DNA from: VBCK01 sp035511515
GTDB taxonomy: Bacteria; Pseudomonadota; Gammaproteobacteria; Burkholderiales; Burkholderiaceae_F
Direction of reading: 5' to 3'
NCBI GenBank assembly: GCA_035511515.1
Contig: DATKFG010000024.1
Location: 1 to 17,811, forward strand
DNA: 17,811 nt
Shown here: piece by piece, positions 6,059-14,419 of the stretch
How the letters are laid out: each line of letters starts with the position of its first letter
Position numbering within the stretch: the first letter of the stretch is position 1
Made by a program: the position numbers and the translations under genes
The notes under the pieces: model-generated
Told to the model about the DNA's origin: nothing
Seen by the model: only the letters and a program-made list of their open reading frames with translations
Databases searched by the model: none

Positions 6059-9000
6059 TTGCGAGTCGTCCGCGCGCGGCCTGCCGGGCCGATCGTGTTT
6101 CCCGAGGAGCTGCCGGTGTGCGCCCGGCGCGATGAGATCGCCGAGGCGATCCGCGCCAACCCGGTCGTGATCGTGTGCGGCGAGACCGGCTCGGGCAAGA
6201 CCACCCAGCTTCCGAAAATCTGCCTGGCGATCGGCCGCGGCGTCGACCGGATGATCGGCCACACGCAGCCGCGCCGGATCGCCGCCTCCAGCGTGGCGCG
6301 GCGCATCGCCGAGGAGCTGGCCACGCCGCTGGGCGAAGTGGTCGGCTACAAGGTTCGCTTCACCGACCGCACGCGCGAGGGCGTGGCCGTCAAGCTGATG
6401 ACCGACGGCATTTTGCTGGCGGAAACGCAACACGATCCGCAGCTGCTGGCCTATGACACGATCATCATCGATGAGGCGCACGAGCGCAGCCTGAACATCG
6501 ACTTCCTGCTCGGCTACCTGCGGCAACTGCTGCCCAGGCGACCCGACCTGAAGCTGATCATCACATCGGCCACGCTGGATGCCGACCGCTTCGCCCGCCA
6601 CTTCGGATCGGCGCAGCAGCCGGCCCCGGTGGTGCAGGTTTCGGGCCGCCTGTACCCGGTCGAGGTGCGCTACCGGGCGGTGCGCGAGCAGGACGATGCC
6701 GACGACCGCACGCTGATGGACGCCATCGCCGATGCGGTCGACGAGGCGGCGCTCGCCGGCCGTGGCGACGTGCTGGTGTTCCTGCCCGGCGAGCGCGAAA
6801 TTCGAGAGGCGGCCGAGGCGCTGCGCAAGCGCCACCCGCCGGGCACCGAGATCCTGCCGCTGTACGCGCGCCTGTCGGTCGAGGAGCAGGAGCGCGTGTT
6901 CAAGCCGGGCGGCGCGCGCCGGATCATTCTGGCCACCAACATCGCCGAGACGTCGCTGACGGTGCCGGGCATCCGCACCGTGGTCGATTCGGGGCTGGCG
7001 CGCGTGAAGCGCTACAGCTATCGCAACAAGGTCGAGCAGCTGCAGATCGAGCCGATCTCGCAGGCCGCCGCCGCCCAGCGCGCCGGCCGCTGCGGACGCG
7101 TGGCCGACGGTATCTGCATCCGCCTGTACGACGAGCAGGATCACGCGCGCCGGGCGCCGTTCACCGATCCGGAGATCCTGCGCTCCTCGCTCGCCTCGGT
7201 CATCCTGCAGATGAAGTCGCTTGCACTGGGCGACGTGGCCGCCTTTCCGTTCGTCCAGCCGCCGCCGGCCCGTGCCATCGCCGACGGCTACCAGCTGCTG
7301 GCGGAGCTGAACGCGGTCGACGAGCGCAACGAGCTCACGGCGCTCGGCCGCGAGCTGGCGCGCCTGCCGCTCGATCCGAGGCTGGGGCGGATGCTGCTGG
7401 CGGCGCGCGATCGCAACTGCCTGCGCCAGATGCTGGTCATCGCCTCGGCCCTGTCGGTGCAGGACGTGCGCGAACGCCCGCCCCACGCCCAGGAGGCCGC
7501 CGACCAGGCGCACCGCCGCTACGCCGACGAGCGGTCCGATTTTTCCTCGCTGGTGAAGCTGTGGGACGCGCTGCAGCAGCGCCTGGCGCACAAGAAGTCC
7601 AATCGCCGCTTCGCCGAGGAGCTGCGACAGGAATTCATCAGCCCGCGGCGGCTGCGCGAATGGATCGACGTGCACGCGCAACTGCACCGGATCGTGTCCG
7701 AGCTGGGCTGGCGCGAGAATGCCTCGCCGCCAATCTATGAGCACCTCCACCTGGCACTGCTCTCGGGGCTGCTGGGAAACGTCGGCACCAAGTCTTCCGA
7801 GGTCGACCCGGCCGAGCCGCCTTACCTGGGGGCGCGCTCGATCCGCTTTTTCATATGGCCCGGCTCGCCGCTGGCGCGCAAGGCGGGGCGCTGGGTGGTC
7901 GCAGCCGAGCTCATCGAGACTTCGCGCCTGTTCGCCCGCACCGTGGCCGGCATCGAGCCGGCCTGGCTGGAGCAGGCCGGCGACCACCTGCTCAAGCGCA
8001 GCCACAGCGAGCCGCACTGGGAAAAACGCGCGGCGCGGGCGGTGGCGTTCGAGCGCGCAACGCTCTATGGCTTGCTGGTGTACCAGCAGCGGCGCGTCGA
8101 TTACGCGCCGATCGATCCGGCCGCGGCGCGCGCCCTGTTGATCCGCGAGGGGCTGGTTAAGGGAGAGCTCGAAACGCGCGCCCCGTTCATGGCGCATAAC
8201 CGCAAGCTGATCGGTGAGATTCGCGAGCTGGAGCACAAGAGGCGGCGCCCCGACGTGCTGGTCGACGAGGACCTGATCTACTCGTTCTACGACGCGCGCG
8301 TGCCGGCCGAGGTGACGGGCGGTGCCGAATTCGAACGCTGGCGCGCCGAAGCCGAGCGCGCCGATCCGCATCGGCTCTATCTGTCGCGCGAGGAGCTGAT
8401 GCGCCACCAGGCCGCCGGCGTCACCGCGTCGCTGTATCCGAAAGCGATTGCGATGGGCGGCCTGGACATGGCGCTGTCGTACCACTTCGAGCCCGGCAGC
8501 GCGCGCGACGGCGCGACCCTGACGGTGCCGCTTTATGCGCTGAACAAGGTCGATGCGGTCCGCTGCGAATGGCTGGTGCCGGGCATGCTGAAGGAAAAGG
8601 CCCACCTGCTGCTCAAGTCGCTGCCGCAGAAGCTGCGGCGCCATTGCGTGCCGCTGCCCGAGTACGCCCAGGGCTTCGTCGAACGCTTGGCCTTGGCGAA
8701 GGAGGGCGCACCCATCGGACTGATCGACGCGCTGATACGGGACGTGAAGGAGCAGGCCGGTGTGGCGTGTGCGCCCGCCGACTTCAAGGTGGAGTCGTTG
8801 CCGGCGCACCTGACGATGAACTTCAAGGTGGTCGACGAGCAGGGGCGCCAGCTCGCGATGGGCCGCAACCTGGCGCAGCTGCAGGGCGAGCTCGGTGCAC
8901 AGGCGCGCCGCGAGTTCCAGCAACTGCTGGAGGTGGCGCCGGCGCCGCCGCAGCAGCCGATCACCGACTGGGACTTCGGCGAGCTCGCGCCGCAGCGCCG

Positions 9001-9820
9001 CATCGAGCGCGACGGCCACACGCTGCTCGGCTATCCGGCGCTGGTCGATCACGACGACCACTGCACGCTCGAGGTGTTCGACGATCCGCAGGTGGCACGC
9101 AGCCGCCATCGCGAAGGGCTGCGGCGGCTGTTCCGCCTGCAACTGCGCCAGCAGATCCAGCACCTGGAGCGCTCGCTGCCGTCTCTGCCGGCGGTGCGGC
9201 TGCAGGCCTCGGTGGTGCCTGTGCTGGCCGCGGCGCTGCCGAGCCTGGAGGACTTGCGCGACCAGGTGGTGGCCGCTGCCATCGATCGCACCTGCCTGGA
9301 AGAGCCCTGGCCGACCGACCGCGCCGGGTTCCTGGCGCGCAAGGACGAGGCGCGCGGAAAATTGAGCCTGATCGCCCAGCAGATCGCAGGCTCGGCAGCG
9401 GCGATCGTGCAGGAGGCGGCGGCGCTGCCCAAGAAGCTCGCCGCCAGCCGTTCGTTCGCGGCGGCCTGCAGCGACATCGAGCAGCAGCTGGCGCGGCTGT
9501 TTCCGAGGCGTTTCCTGGTGGAGACGCCGGCTGCTCAACTGTCCCACTATCCGCGCTACCTGAAGGCGGTCGCCACCCGGCTGGACAAGCTGAAGACCGA
9601 TCCTGCGCGCGACAAGGCCCTGATGGCCGAGCTCGGACCGCTGCAGACGGCGCACGCGCGGGCGCTGGCGGCCAGAAAGGGCGTGCCCGATCCGCGGCTG
9701 GAGGAGTTTCGCTGGCTGCTGGAGGAGCTGCGCGTGTCGCTGTTCGCCCAGGAGCTCAAAACGCCGATGCCGGTCAGCGTGAAGCGCCTGCACAAAGTGT
9801 GGAACAGCGTCAAGGGGTGA
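6059..9820 (+). CDS. hrpA: ATP-dependent RNA helicase HrpA (DEAH box)
   Basis: This large cytoplasmic DEAH-box helicase, about 1253 residues, matches the normal HrpA size (near 1300). Motifs appear in order: Walker A GETGSGKTT near residue 41, 'QPRRIAA' (Ia), 'DEAH' near 138, 'TSATLDADRF' near 170, 'NIAETSLTVPGIRTVVDSG', and 'QRAGRCGR' near 341. Helicase-associated and OB-like regions follow, and then the long DUF3418-type C-terminal half. In E. coli HrpA acts in mRNA processing and rescue of stalled ribosomes. The frame is open far upstream, but that part overlaps argA in antisense. No ATG exists near the expected start. TTG at 6059 (weak GGCGAG Shine-Dalgarno) or TTG at 6041 are the best choices, and GTG at 6095 is less likely because it cuts into the conserved 'FPEELPV' region. 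Confidence 0.95.
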   Translation: MRVVRARPAGPIVFPEELPVCARRDEIAEAIRANPVVIVCGETGSGKTTQLPKICLAIGRGVDRMIGHTQPRRIAASSVARRIAEELATPLGEVVGYKVRFTDRTREGVAVKLMTDGILLAETQHDPQLLAYDTIIIDEAHERSLNIDFLLGYLRQLLPRRPDLKLIITSATLDADRFARHFGSAQQPAPVVQVSGRLYPVEVRYRAVREQDDADDRTLMDAIADAVDEAALAGRGDVLVFLPGEREIREAAEALRKRHPPGTEILPLYARLSVEEQERVFKPGGARRIILATNIAETSLTVPGIRTVVDSGLARVKRYSYRNKVEQLQIEPISQAAAAQRAGRCGRVADGICIRLYDEQDHARRAPFTDPEILRSSLASVILQMKSLALGDVAAFPFVQPPPARAIADGYQLLAELNAVDERNELTALGRELARLPLDPRLGRMLLAARDRNCLRQMLVIASALSVQDVRERPPHAQEAADQAHRRYADERSDFSSLVKLWDALQQRLAHKKSNRRFAEELRQEFISPRRLREWIDVHAQLHRIVSELGWRENASPPIYEHLHLALLSGLLGNVGTKSSEVDPAEPPYLGARSIRFFIWPGSPLARKAGRWVVAAELIETSRLFARTVAGIEPAWLEQAGDHLLKRSHSEPHWEKRAARAVAFERATLYGLLVYQQRRVDYAPIDPAAARALLIREGLVKGELETRAPFMAHNRKLIGEIRELEHKRRRPDVLVDEDLIYSFYDARVPAEVTGGAEFERWRAEAERADPHRLYLSREELMRHQAAGVTASLYPKAIAMGGLDMALSYHFEPGSARDGATLTVPLYALNKVDAVRCEWLVPGMLKEKAHLLLKSLPQKLRRHCVPLPEYAQGFVERLALAKEGAPIGLIDALIRDVKEQAGVACAPADFKVESLPAHLTMNFKVVDEQGRQLAMGRNLAQLQGELGAQARREFQQLLEVAPAPPQQPITDWDFGELAPQRRIERDGHTLLGYPALVDHDDHCTLEVFDDPQVARSRHREGLRRLFRLQLRQQIQHLERSLPSLPAVRLQASVVPVLAAALPSLEDLRDQVVAAAIDRTCLEEPWPTDRAGFLARKDEARGKLSLIAQQIAGSAAAIVQEAAALPKKLAASRSFAAACSDIEQQLARLFPRRFLVETPAAQLSHYPRYLKAVATRLDKLKTDPARDKALMAELGPLQTAHARALAARKGVPDPRLEEFRWLLEELRVSLFAQELKTPMPVSVKRLHKVWNSVKG

Positions 9821-9836
9821 GGTCCGCGGTGGGTTG

Positions 9837-9968
9837 CCCTCACCCCCTCCCCTCTCCCGCTTGCGCGGGCGAGGGGCGACCGGTCGGCGCCCGCTTGACG
9901 TCAACGCTTAGAAGGCGCTGCTCGATCGCCCCTCGCCCGCGCGAGCGGGAGAGGGGAGGGGGTGAGGG
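9837..9968. repeat. 43-bp inverted repeat with REP-like arms
   Basis: The left arm (9837-9879) and right arm (9926-9968) are reverse complements over 43 positions with one mismatch, separated by 46 nt. Each arm is itself a hairpin-prone C-run/G-run element: CCCCTCTCCCGC, a short loop, then GCGGGCGAGGGG. Such sequences are typical of dispersed REP-like extragenic repeats in GC-rich proteobacteria. It lies 16 nt after the hrpA stop and before the MFS gene. It could limit read-through or protect the hrpA mRNA 3' end. No U-tract follows, so it is not a canonical terminator. No transposase is nearby. Confidence 0.9.
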
Positions 9969-9993
9969 GGTGAGGGCCACCCCCGCACGCCTA

Positions 9994-10022
9994 TTGTTGC
10001 GACCTTCCGACCTCCGTACACT
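9994..10022 (+). promoter_or_regulatory. Weak candidate promoter for the MFS operon
   Basis: TTGTTG (9994-9999) and TACACT (10017-10022) are spaced 17 bp, upstream of the MFS start at 10055. Both hexamers are only partial matches to the sigma-70 consensus. The location just after the inverted repeat is suitable. Confidence 0.25.
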
Positions 10023-10054
10023 GAACTTGGAGGTTTCGCTGGGAGGGTGAGGCC

Positions 10055-11356
10055 ATGGACGAACCCGCTCCACGTACCCGGCAGGTCATCGCCGCGGTCA
10101 TCGGCAATGCGCTCGAGTGGTACGACTTCGTCGTCTACGGCTTCCTCGCCGTGGTCATCTCGCGGCTGTTTTTTCCCTCGACGAGCGAGTACGCCTCGCT
10201 GCTGCTGACGCTGGCGACCTTTGGCGTGGGCTTTTTCATGCGCCCGGTCGGCGCCATCGTGCTCGGCCTGTACGCCGACCGCAAAGGACGCAAAGCGGCA
10301 TTGCAGCTCGTGATCGGGCTGATGACGGTGGCGGTCGCGATGATGGCGTTTGCGCCCACCTACCAGGCAATCGGACTGGGCGCGCCGCTGCTGATGGTGC
10401 TGGCACGGTCGCTGCAGGGCTTCGCTACGGGCGGGGAGTTCTCCAGCGCCACCAGCTTCCTGGTCGAGTGCGCGCCCAGCGACCGGCGCGGCTTTTACGG
10501 CTCGCTGCAGATGGTCGGCCAGGCCCTGTCGGCGCTGGGTGGCGCACTGGCCGGCGCGCTGGTCACGCGAAGCCTGACTTCGGATCAGATCGATGCTTGG
10601 GGCTGGCGCATCCCGTTCCTGGTGGGCCTGCTGATCGGCCCGGTCGGCCTGTACATTCGCCGCCACCTGGATGAAACGGACGCATTCAAGGCCCTGGCGC
10701 CTGCGCCGACGCGCCGCGTTGCCGTTCGCGTCCTGCTGCTCGAGCACACGCGTGCGGTGGCGGCGTCGTTCGGCCTGGTGGTTTGTGGGACCACGGCCTA
10801 TTACATCGTGCTGTTGTACATGCCCACGTTCGCCAAGACCCAGCTGTCCCTGCCGCTCGGGGACGCTTTCCTCGCCCAGGTGATCGCCCTGGCGTGGCTG
10901 ATCGTGTTGACCCCGATGTTCGGTCGCCTGTCGGACTGGGTGGGGCGGCGGCCCGTGCTGATCGCGGCGACCATCGCCTATTTCGTGCTGCCGTATCCGC
11001 TGCTTTCGTGGGTGTACGCCGCGCCGTCGGTTGGCCGGCTCGTGCTGATGCAACTGGCCCTGTGCACCGCGGTGGGTGCTTTCTTCGGGCCGTTTTCCAC
11101 GGCGATGGCCGAACAGTTTCCCACGGCCATCCGCTCCACGGGCATGGGCATCGCCTACAACTTCGCGGTGATGCTGTTTGGCGGCTTCGCTCCTTTCATC
11201 GTGACCTGGGTGATCAAGGAGACCGGTTCGCCGCTTGCGCCGGCGTTCTACGTGATGTTCGGCGCAACCGTCGGCTTCGCATCGGCCTGGTGGATGGTCG
11301 ACGGCGTCGCACAGCCCGGGCTCGTGCTGGCTCGCTCCGTCGAAGGAAACGCTTGA
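10055..11356 (+). CDS. MFS transporter, metabolite:H+ symporter (MHS) family
   Basis: This is a 433-residue inner-membrane protein with about 12 hydrophobic segments. The MHS (ProP/KgtP/citrate-symporter) signature is clear: 'NALEWYDFVVYGF' at residues 18-30, the loop 2-3 motif 'GLYADRKGRKAAL' near 71-83, 'RSLQGFATGGEFSSATSFLVE' near 123-143, and 'RIPFLVGLLIGPVGLYIRR' after the sixth segment. A second loop motif 'GRLSDWVGRRP' lies in the C-terminal half. Such proteins import organic acids, proline/betaine or similar solutes with protons; the substrate cannot be assigned here. The ATG has GGAGG and GAGG elements 4-10 nt upstream. Its stop overlaps the start of the next gene (TTGA), so it is translationally coupled to the downstream pair. 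Confidence 0.92.
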   Translation: MDEPAPRTRQVIAAVIGNALEWYDFVVYGFLAVVISRLFFPSTSEYASLLLTLATFGVGFFMRPVGAIVLGLYADRKGRKAALQLVIGLMTVAVAMMAFAPTYQAIGLGAPLLMVLARSLQGFATGGEFSSATSFLVECAPSDRRGFYGSLQMVGQALSALGGALAGALVTRSLTSDQIDAWGWRIPFLVGLLIGPVGLYIRRHLDETDAFKALAPAPTRRVAVRVLLLEHTRAVAASFGLVVCGTTAYYIVLLYMPTFAKTQLSLPLGDAFLAQVIALAWLIVLTPMFGRLSDWVGRRPVLIAATIAYFVLPYPLLSWVYAAPSVGRLVLMQLALCTAVGAFFGPFSTAMAEQFPTAIRSTGMGIAYNFAVMLFGGFAPFIVTWVIKETGSPLAPAFYVMFGATVGFASAWWMVDGVAQPGLVLARSVEGNA

Positions 11357-11817
11357 CCGCCGCCGATGCGGTTGAGTTCATCCGCCAGCACGGCGTCGTG
11401 CTCGCATCGGCGCGAGGCCCGGCGCCGTGCCTGGCCGAGGCGATCGCCGGCGCGCCGATCAAGGGCAGCTGGTGGGCTCACCCCGACGGCCACCGGATCT
11501 TCGCGATCTTCGAGCAACTGGCCGACTCGCCGGACATACTGACCTGCCGCCTGGTCGAAGGCAAGGTGACGTTCGTTCACCGGCGCCTGTGGCCGGCTCT
11601 GGCCCGGTTGGCGAGCCAATTGCAGCCCGACCGGATCTGCCAGGTCCGCCAGGAGCACACGCGGTCGGGCCATCACGTCAAGCACGAGGTCCCGTTTCCC
11701 AAGTGGGTGCCGCGCCAGGTGATGGACCAGGCGCAACGACTGAGCGAGCAGCAGGCGCGCGAGGCCCTCGGTGCCGTGGCCGCAAGCAACCGGGGCGGAT
11801 CGAAGTCGGCCGCATGA
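11353..11817 (+). CDS. Conserved hypothetical protein, 154 residues, TTG start
   Basis: I do not recognise a characterised family. The protein is soluble, with no signal peptide or membrane segment. Notable features are 'LASARGPAPCLAEAIAGAPIKGSWWAHPDG' near residues 17-46, which looks like a conserved core with GSWW, then 'CRLVEGKVTFVHRRLWPALARLA', and a charged 'EVPFPKWVPRQVMDQAQRLSEQQARE' C-terminal part. The TTG start at 11353-11355 overlaps the MFS TGA and is preceded by GAAGGA (11342-11347), a good ribosome binding site. No ATG is available nearby in frame. Its own TGA overlaps the ATG of the peptidase gene, so the three genes form one coupled operon. The similar wording of these motifs in proteins I have seen as 'hypothetical' in other bacteria suggests a real family, but no function is known to me. 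Confidence 0.8.
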   Translation: MTAADAVEFIRQHGVVLASARGPAPCLAEAIAGAPIKGSWWAHPDGHRIFAIFEQLADSPDILTCRLVEGKVTFVHRRLWPALARLASQLQPDRICQVRQEHTRSGHHVKHEVPFPKWVPRQVMDQAQRLSEQQAREALGAVAASNRGGSKSAA

Positions 11818-13268
11818 AACGCGCCCTGTGCACGACGGTGGCGGCCCTGGCCGTCGTGTACTGCGGTCTGTGTGCCGCCGCGGATACGCCGCCACAAGCC
11901 GCCGTCGATCCGGCCATCCTCGCCAACCTCGACCGGATCCGGCAGACCGCGATAAAGAGCGACTGGGCCTGGGAGCTGCTCGAAGACCTGGCCGATCACA
12001 TCGGCCCTCGCTTGTCGGGTTCGCCGCAGAACGCCGCCGCGATCAACCGGGTCGCCGCCGCCATGCGTGCCCTGGGGGCGCAGGTCACGCTGCAGCCGGT
12101 GAAGGTGCCGCACTGGGTGCGGGGCGAGGAGCAGGCCGAGCTCACGGACTATCCGGCGCGGCCGGACGGCGTGACGCAGCGCTTGCGTCTGACCACATTG
12201 GGCGGGTCTTCGGCGACGGCCAGGGCCGGATTGGAGCGGCGCGTGATCGTCGTGCACGACTTCAACGAACTGCGCGCCAGGGCGCAGGAGGTCCTTGGCA
12301 ATATCGTTCTGTTCCAGGTGCGTTTCGATCAGACGCTGGCGGACAATGGGCGCGCCGGGGCGGCCTATGGGCAAGCGGGCGACTACCGCTTCCACGGTCC
12401 TTCGCAGGCCGCCTCATTGGGCGCGGTTGCAGCCCTGGTGCGCTCGGTGGGAGGGGCCGAGTATCGATTGCCGCACACCGGCGAAACGCTGTGGGAACCC
12501 AAACAGGCGCCCATCCCCGCGGCGGCGCTTGCAGCCGAGGACGCCGACCTGGTTGCGCGCCTCGCCGCCCAGGGACCGCTGACGATGAGGCTGTTGCTGA
12601 CCCCCGAGACGCTGCCCGACGTGGACAGCTTCAACGTGATCGCCGATTGGCCGGGAGCCGAATCTGCGGATCAGTTCGTCGTTGTCTCGGGCCATCTGGA
12701 TTCCTGGGATCTGGGTACCGGGGCAACGGACGACGGCGTTGGCGTTGCCGCCGCTGCGGGCGTGATCCAGGTGCTGCACGACCTGAACCTGCGTGCGCGT
12801 CGCACCGTTCGCTTCATCGGCTGGGCCAACGAAGAAAATGGCACCCGTGGCCGCGAAGCGTATTTCAACTCGCTCAGCGGCAAGATCGACGCCCAGTGTG
12901 CCGTGATCGAAAGCGACTCCGGGGGCGGCCATGTGCTGGGCCTGTCGGCTGCCGTCACAAAAGAGTCGCTGATTCGCTTGAAGCCGGTCATCGATGCGCT
13001 CGCGCCCCTCGGCGCCACGGTGCTGGATCCGCGCCAGGGGCAGGTCGGAACCGACATCGGTCCGCTGCAGACGGCAGGCGTGCCCGGATTGGCGCCGCTG
13101 GTCGATACGCGACACTACTTCGACTATCACCACACGGCGGCGGACACGCTCGATAAAGTGGATCCGGGCAACCTCAGAGACCAGGTGGCGACCCTGGCGG
13201 TGCTGGCGTACTACCTGGCCGATACGCCCGCGTGCCTGCCCCGCGTTCCGAAGCCGGATCGGCGCTGA
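11814..13268 (+). CDS. Secreted M28 family metallopeptidase
   Basis: This is a 484-residue exported zinc peptidase resembling carboxypeptidase Q / PGCP-type M28 proteins. A signal peptide covers about residues 1-23 (MKRALC, hydrophobic core, CAAAD). A PA-like insert probably occupies about 110-260. The catalytic M28 motifs follow: 'GHLDSWDLGTGATDDG' with metal ligands His294 and Asp306, 'ANEENGTRG' with the catalytic/ligand glutamates near 340, 'ESDSGG' near 367, and 'YFDYHHTAADTLDKV' with the last zinc histidine near 438. All expected ligands are present, so it should be active. It would cleave dipeptides or release single amino acids outside the cytoplasm. The ATG overlaps the previous stop (ATGA). 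With an MHS importer in the same operon, a peptide-scavenging role is possible but is inference. A terminator follows after 13 nt. Confidence 0.92.
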   Translation: MKRALCTTVAALAVVYCGLCAAADTPPQAAVDPAILANLDRIRQTAIKSDWAWELLEDLADHIGPRLSGSPQNAAAINRVAAAMRALGAQVTLQPVKVPHWVRGEEQAELTDYPARPDGVTQRLRLTTLGGSSATARAGLERRVIVVHDFNELRARAQEVLGNIVLFQVRFDQTLADNGRAGAAYGQAGDYRFHGPSQAASLGAVAALVRSVGGAEYRLPHTGETLWEPKQAPIPAAALAAEDADLVARLAAQGPLTMRLLLTPETLPDVDSFNVIADWPGAESADQFVVVSGHLDSWDLGTGATDDGVGVAAAAGVIQVLHDLNLRARRTVRFIGWANEENGTRGREAYFNSLSGKIDAQCAVIESDSGGGHVLGLSAAVTKESLIRLKPVIDALAPLGATVLDPRQGQVGTDIGPLQTAGVPGLAPLVDTRHYFDYHHTAADTLDKVDPGNLRDQVATLAVLAYYLADTPACLPRVPKPDRR

Positions 13269-13281
13269 ATCGGAAACAAAA

Positions 13282-13302
13282 AGCGGCACCCTCGGTGCCG
13301 CT
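13282..13302. terminator. Bidirectional Rho-independent terminator
   Basis: AGCGGCACC and GGTGCCGCT form a perfect 9-bp stem with a 3-nt loop. On the plus strand it is followed by the weak tract CGGTTTCTT. On the minus strand it is followed by TTTTTGTTT, a good U-tract. It therefore ends the M28 operon and, more strongly, the Thr/Ser-rich protein gene arriving from the other side. Confidence 0.88.
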
Positions 13303-13334
13303 CGGTTTCTTGATCGGACAGTATCGGTCGAGGC

Positions 13335-14279
13335 TCAGGCGGTCGCCTGCACCAGGGCGCCCGGTTGCGCGCTCGGGCTCACAAGGCTCGACTCGACTCC
13401 CAGGTTCTGGATCAGCGCCTGCAGGAAGGCTTGCAGCGAAGCCTGCGAGCCGCCGCTGGCGGCATCGGTACCTGTGGTCGTGGCCGGCGTCGAGCTCACC
13501 GTGCTGGTGGTGCCGGTGGACGCCGTGCTGGCCGTCGTGGTCGATGTGGACGCGCCGGTACCGGTCGTCGTCGAAGTCGGCGTGGTGCCGGCGGAGCTGG
13601 ACCCGGTCAGCGCGCTCACCAGCGCCTGGAAGTCCTGCTGCAGCTTCGATACGGCGCTATCGCTCGAGGTCGATGAGGACGACGAAGACGTCGTCGACAG
13701 GCTTTGCAGCAGGCCTTGCAGGCTGTTCGCCAGACTGTCGTAGTGCCCCTGGCCGTGTTCCTGGCCTTCGCCGTCGTTGTCGCCTTCACCGGACTGACCC
13801 TGGCCCGACTGGACCTGGCGCAGCGCGCTGAACAGGTCGTGCAGGAACGAATGCAGCGCGTTGAGCACGTTGATGGCGCTGTTGGAGCTGGCCGTTGCCT
13901 GGCCGCTGCCGGACTGCGCGGCGCCCGAGGTGCTGGTGGTCGCCGTGGCCGTCGTCGCGGTCGTGCCGGTACTGCTGGGGGTGACCGCGGCCGGGGGCGT
14001 GGTGGTCGTCGTGGTCGTGCTGGTGCTGTTCGTTGCGGCCGCGCCGGCGGACGGCGCAGCGGGCACCAGGCCGAGCTGGCTGAGCGCGGAGAAAATGCTG
14101 TCCATGAAGCCCATCATGCCGCCGCTGGCGGAGGACTGGCCGCTTTGGCCACTGCCGCCGTCATCGCGATCGCCATCGCCCTCGTTGTCCGTGCGCTTTG
14201 CGCCGTGGGCGTGGTGCGTGTGCCCGGTGGCCTGGGTCTGGTAGACGTTGGAGTACCCGCTCGTCGCCTGAATCGACAT
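13335..14279 (-). CDS. Thr/Ser-rich low-complexity protein with spaced amphipathic helices
   Basis: I do not recognise a named family. The 314-residue protein has no signal peptide. It begins MSIQATSGYSNVYQTQ, followed by a His-rich patch (GHTHHAHG, residues 19-26) and an Asp/Gly/Ser stretch. Five short helices of similar pattern, with Leu/Phe at helical spacing, recur at about residues 55-71 (FMDSIFSALSQLG), 135-155 (LHSFLHDLFSALRQV), 182-195 (LANSLQGLLQSL), 208-226 (KLQQDFQALVSAL) and 280-294 (LQAFLQALIQNLG). They are separated by Thr/Ser/Ala linkers, including a run of seven threonines, and a Gly/Gln/Glu-rich segment near 158-178. The start is the ATG at complement 14277-14279 with AAAGGA upstream; a longer frame adds an Arg-rich leader and is less likely. 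The terminator at 13282-13302 serves it. It could be a secreted or surface-associated structural protein, but nothing proves this. Confidence 0.75.
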   Translation of the reverse strand: MSIQATSGYSNVYQTQATGHTHHAHGAKRTDNEGDGDRDDGGSGQSGQSSASGGMMGFMDSIFSALSQLGLVPAAPSAGAAATNSTSTTTTTTTPPAAVTPSSTGTTATTATATTSTSGAAQSGSGQATASSNSAINVLNALHSFLHDLFSALRQVQSGQGQSGEGDNDGEGQEHGQGHYDSLANSLQGLLQSLSTTSSSSSSTSSDSAVSKLQQDFQALVSALTGSSSAGTTPTSTTTGTGASTSTTTASTASTGTTSTVSSTPATTTGTDAASGGSQASLQAFLQALIQNLGVESSLVSPSAQPGALVQATA

Positions 14280-14403
14280 GATCGTGGTCCTTTGCTGTTC
14301 GTGCAGGAGATCAGCACGCAGGCTAAGCGTCTCGCTTCGGCGGCGATCGCGCGAACATCGGCGCAAAACGCCGCCGCTTCAGGCCGTTGAATGTAAATAC
14401 GAT

Positions 14404-14418
14404 CCCGGCGCGGCCGGG
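14404..14418 (-). terminator. Possible weak terminator after the FecR/DUF6600-like gene
   Basis: CCCGGC and GCCGGG form a 6-bp GC stem with a 3-nt loop immediately after the TAG stop. On the minus strand the following sequence ATCGTATTTAC is only partly U-rich. Termination may be partial, leaving some read-through into the Thr/Ser-rich gene. Confidence 0.35.
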
Positions 14419-14419
14419 T

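Noticed and set aside
6038..9904. A 1288-codon open frame antisense to hrpA
   Set aside because: It is a shadow frame. GC-rich codon use removes stop codons on the opposite strand, the translation is Arg/Gln/His-rich without domain motifs, and the plus-strand frame has all helicase motifs.
9837..9968. Inverted repeat considered as ends of an insertion sequence
   Set aside because: Only 46 nt lie between the arms, with no transposase and no target-site duplication visible, so an extragenic REP-like pair is more likely.
13550..14060. Repetitive GTCGT/GGTGG-type triplet pattern resembling a tandem repeat or CRISPR-like array
   Set aside because: It is explained by threonine and serine codons in the low-complexity protein; there are no regular repeat-spacer units.
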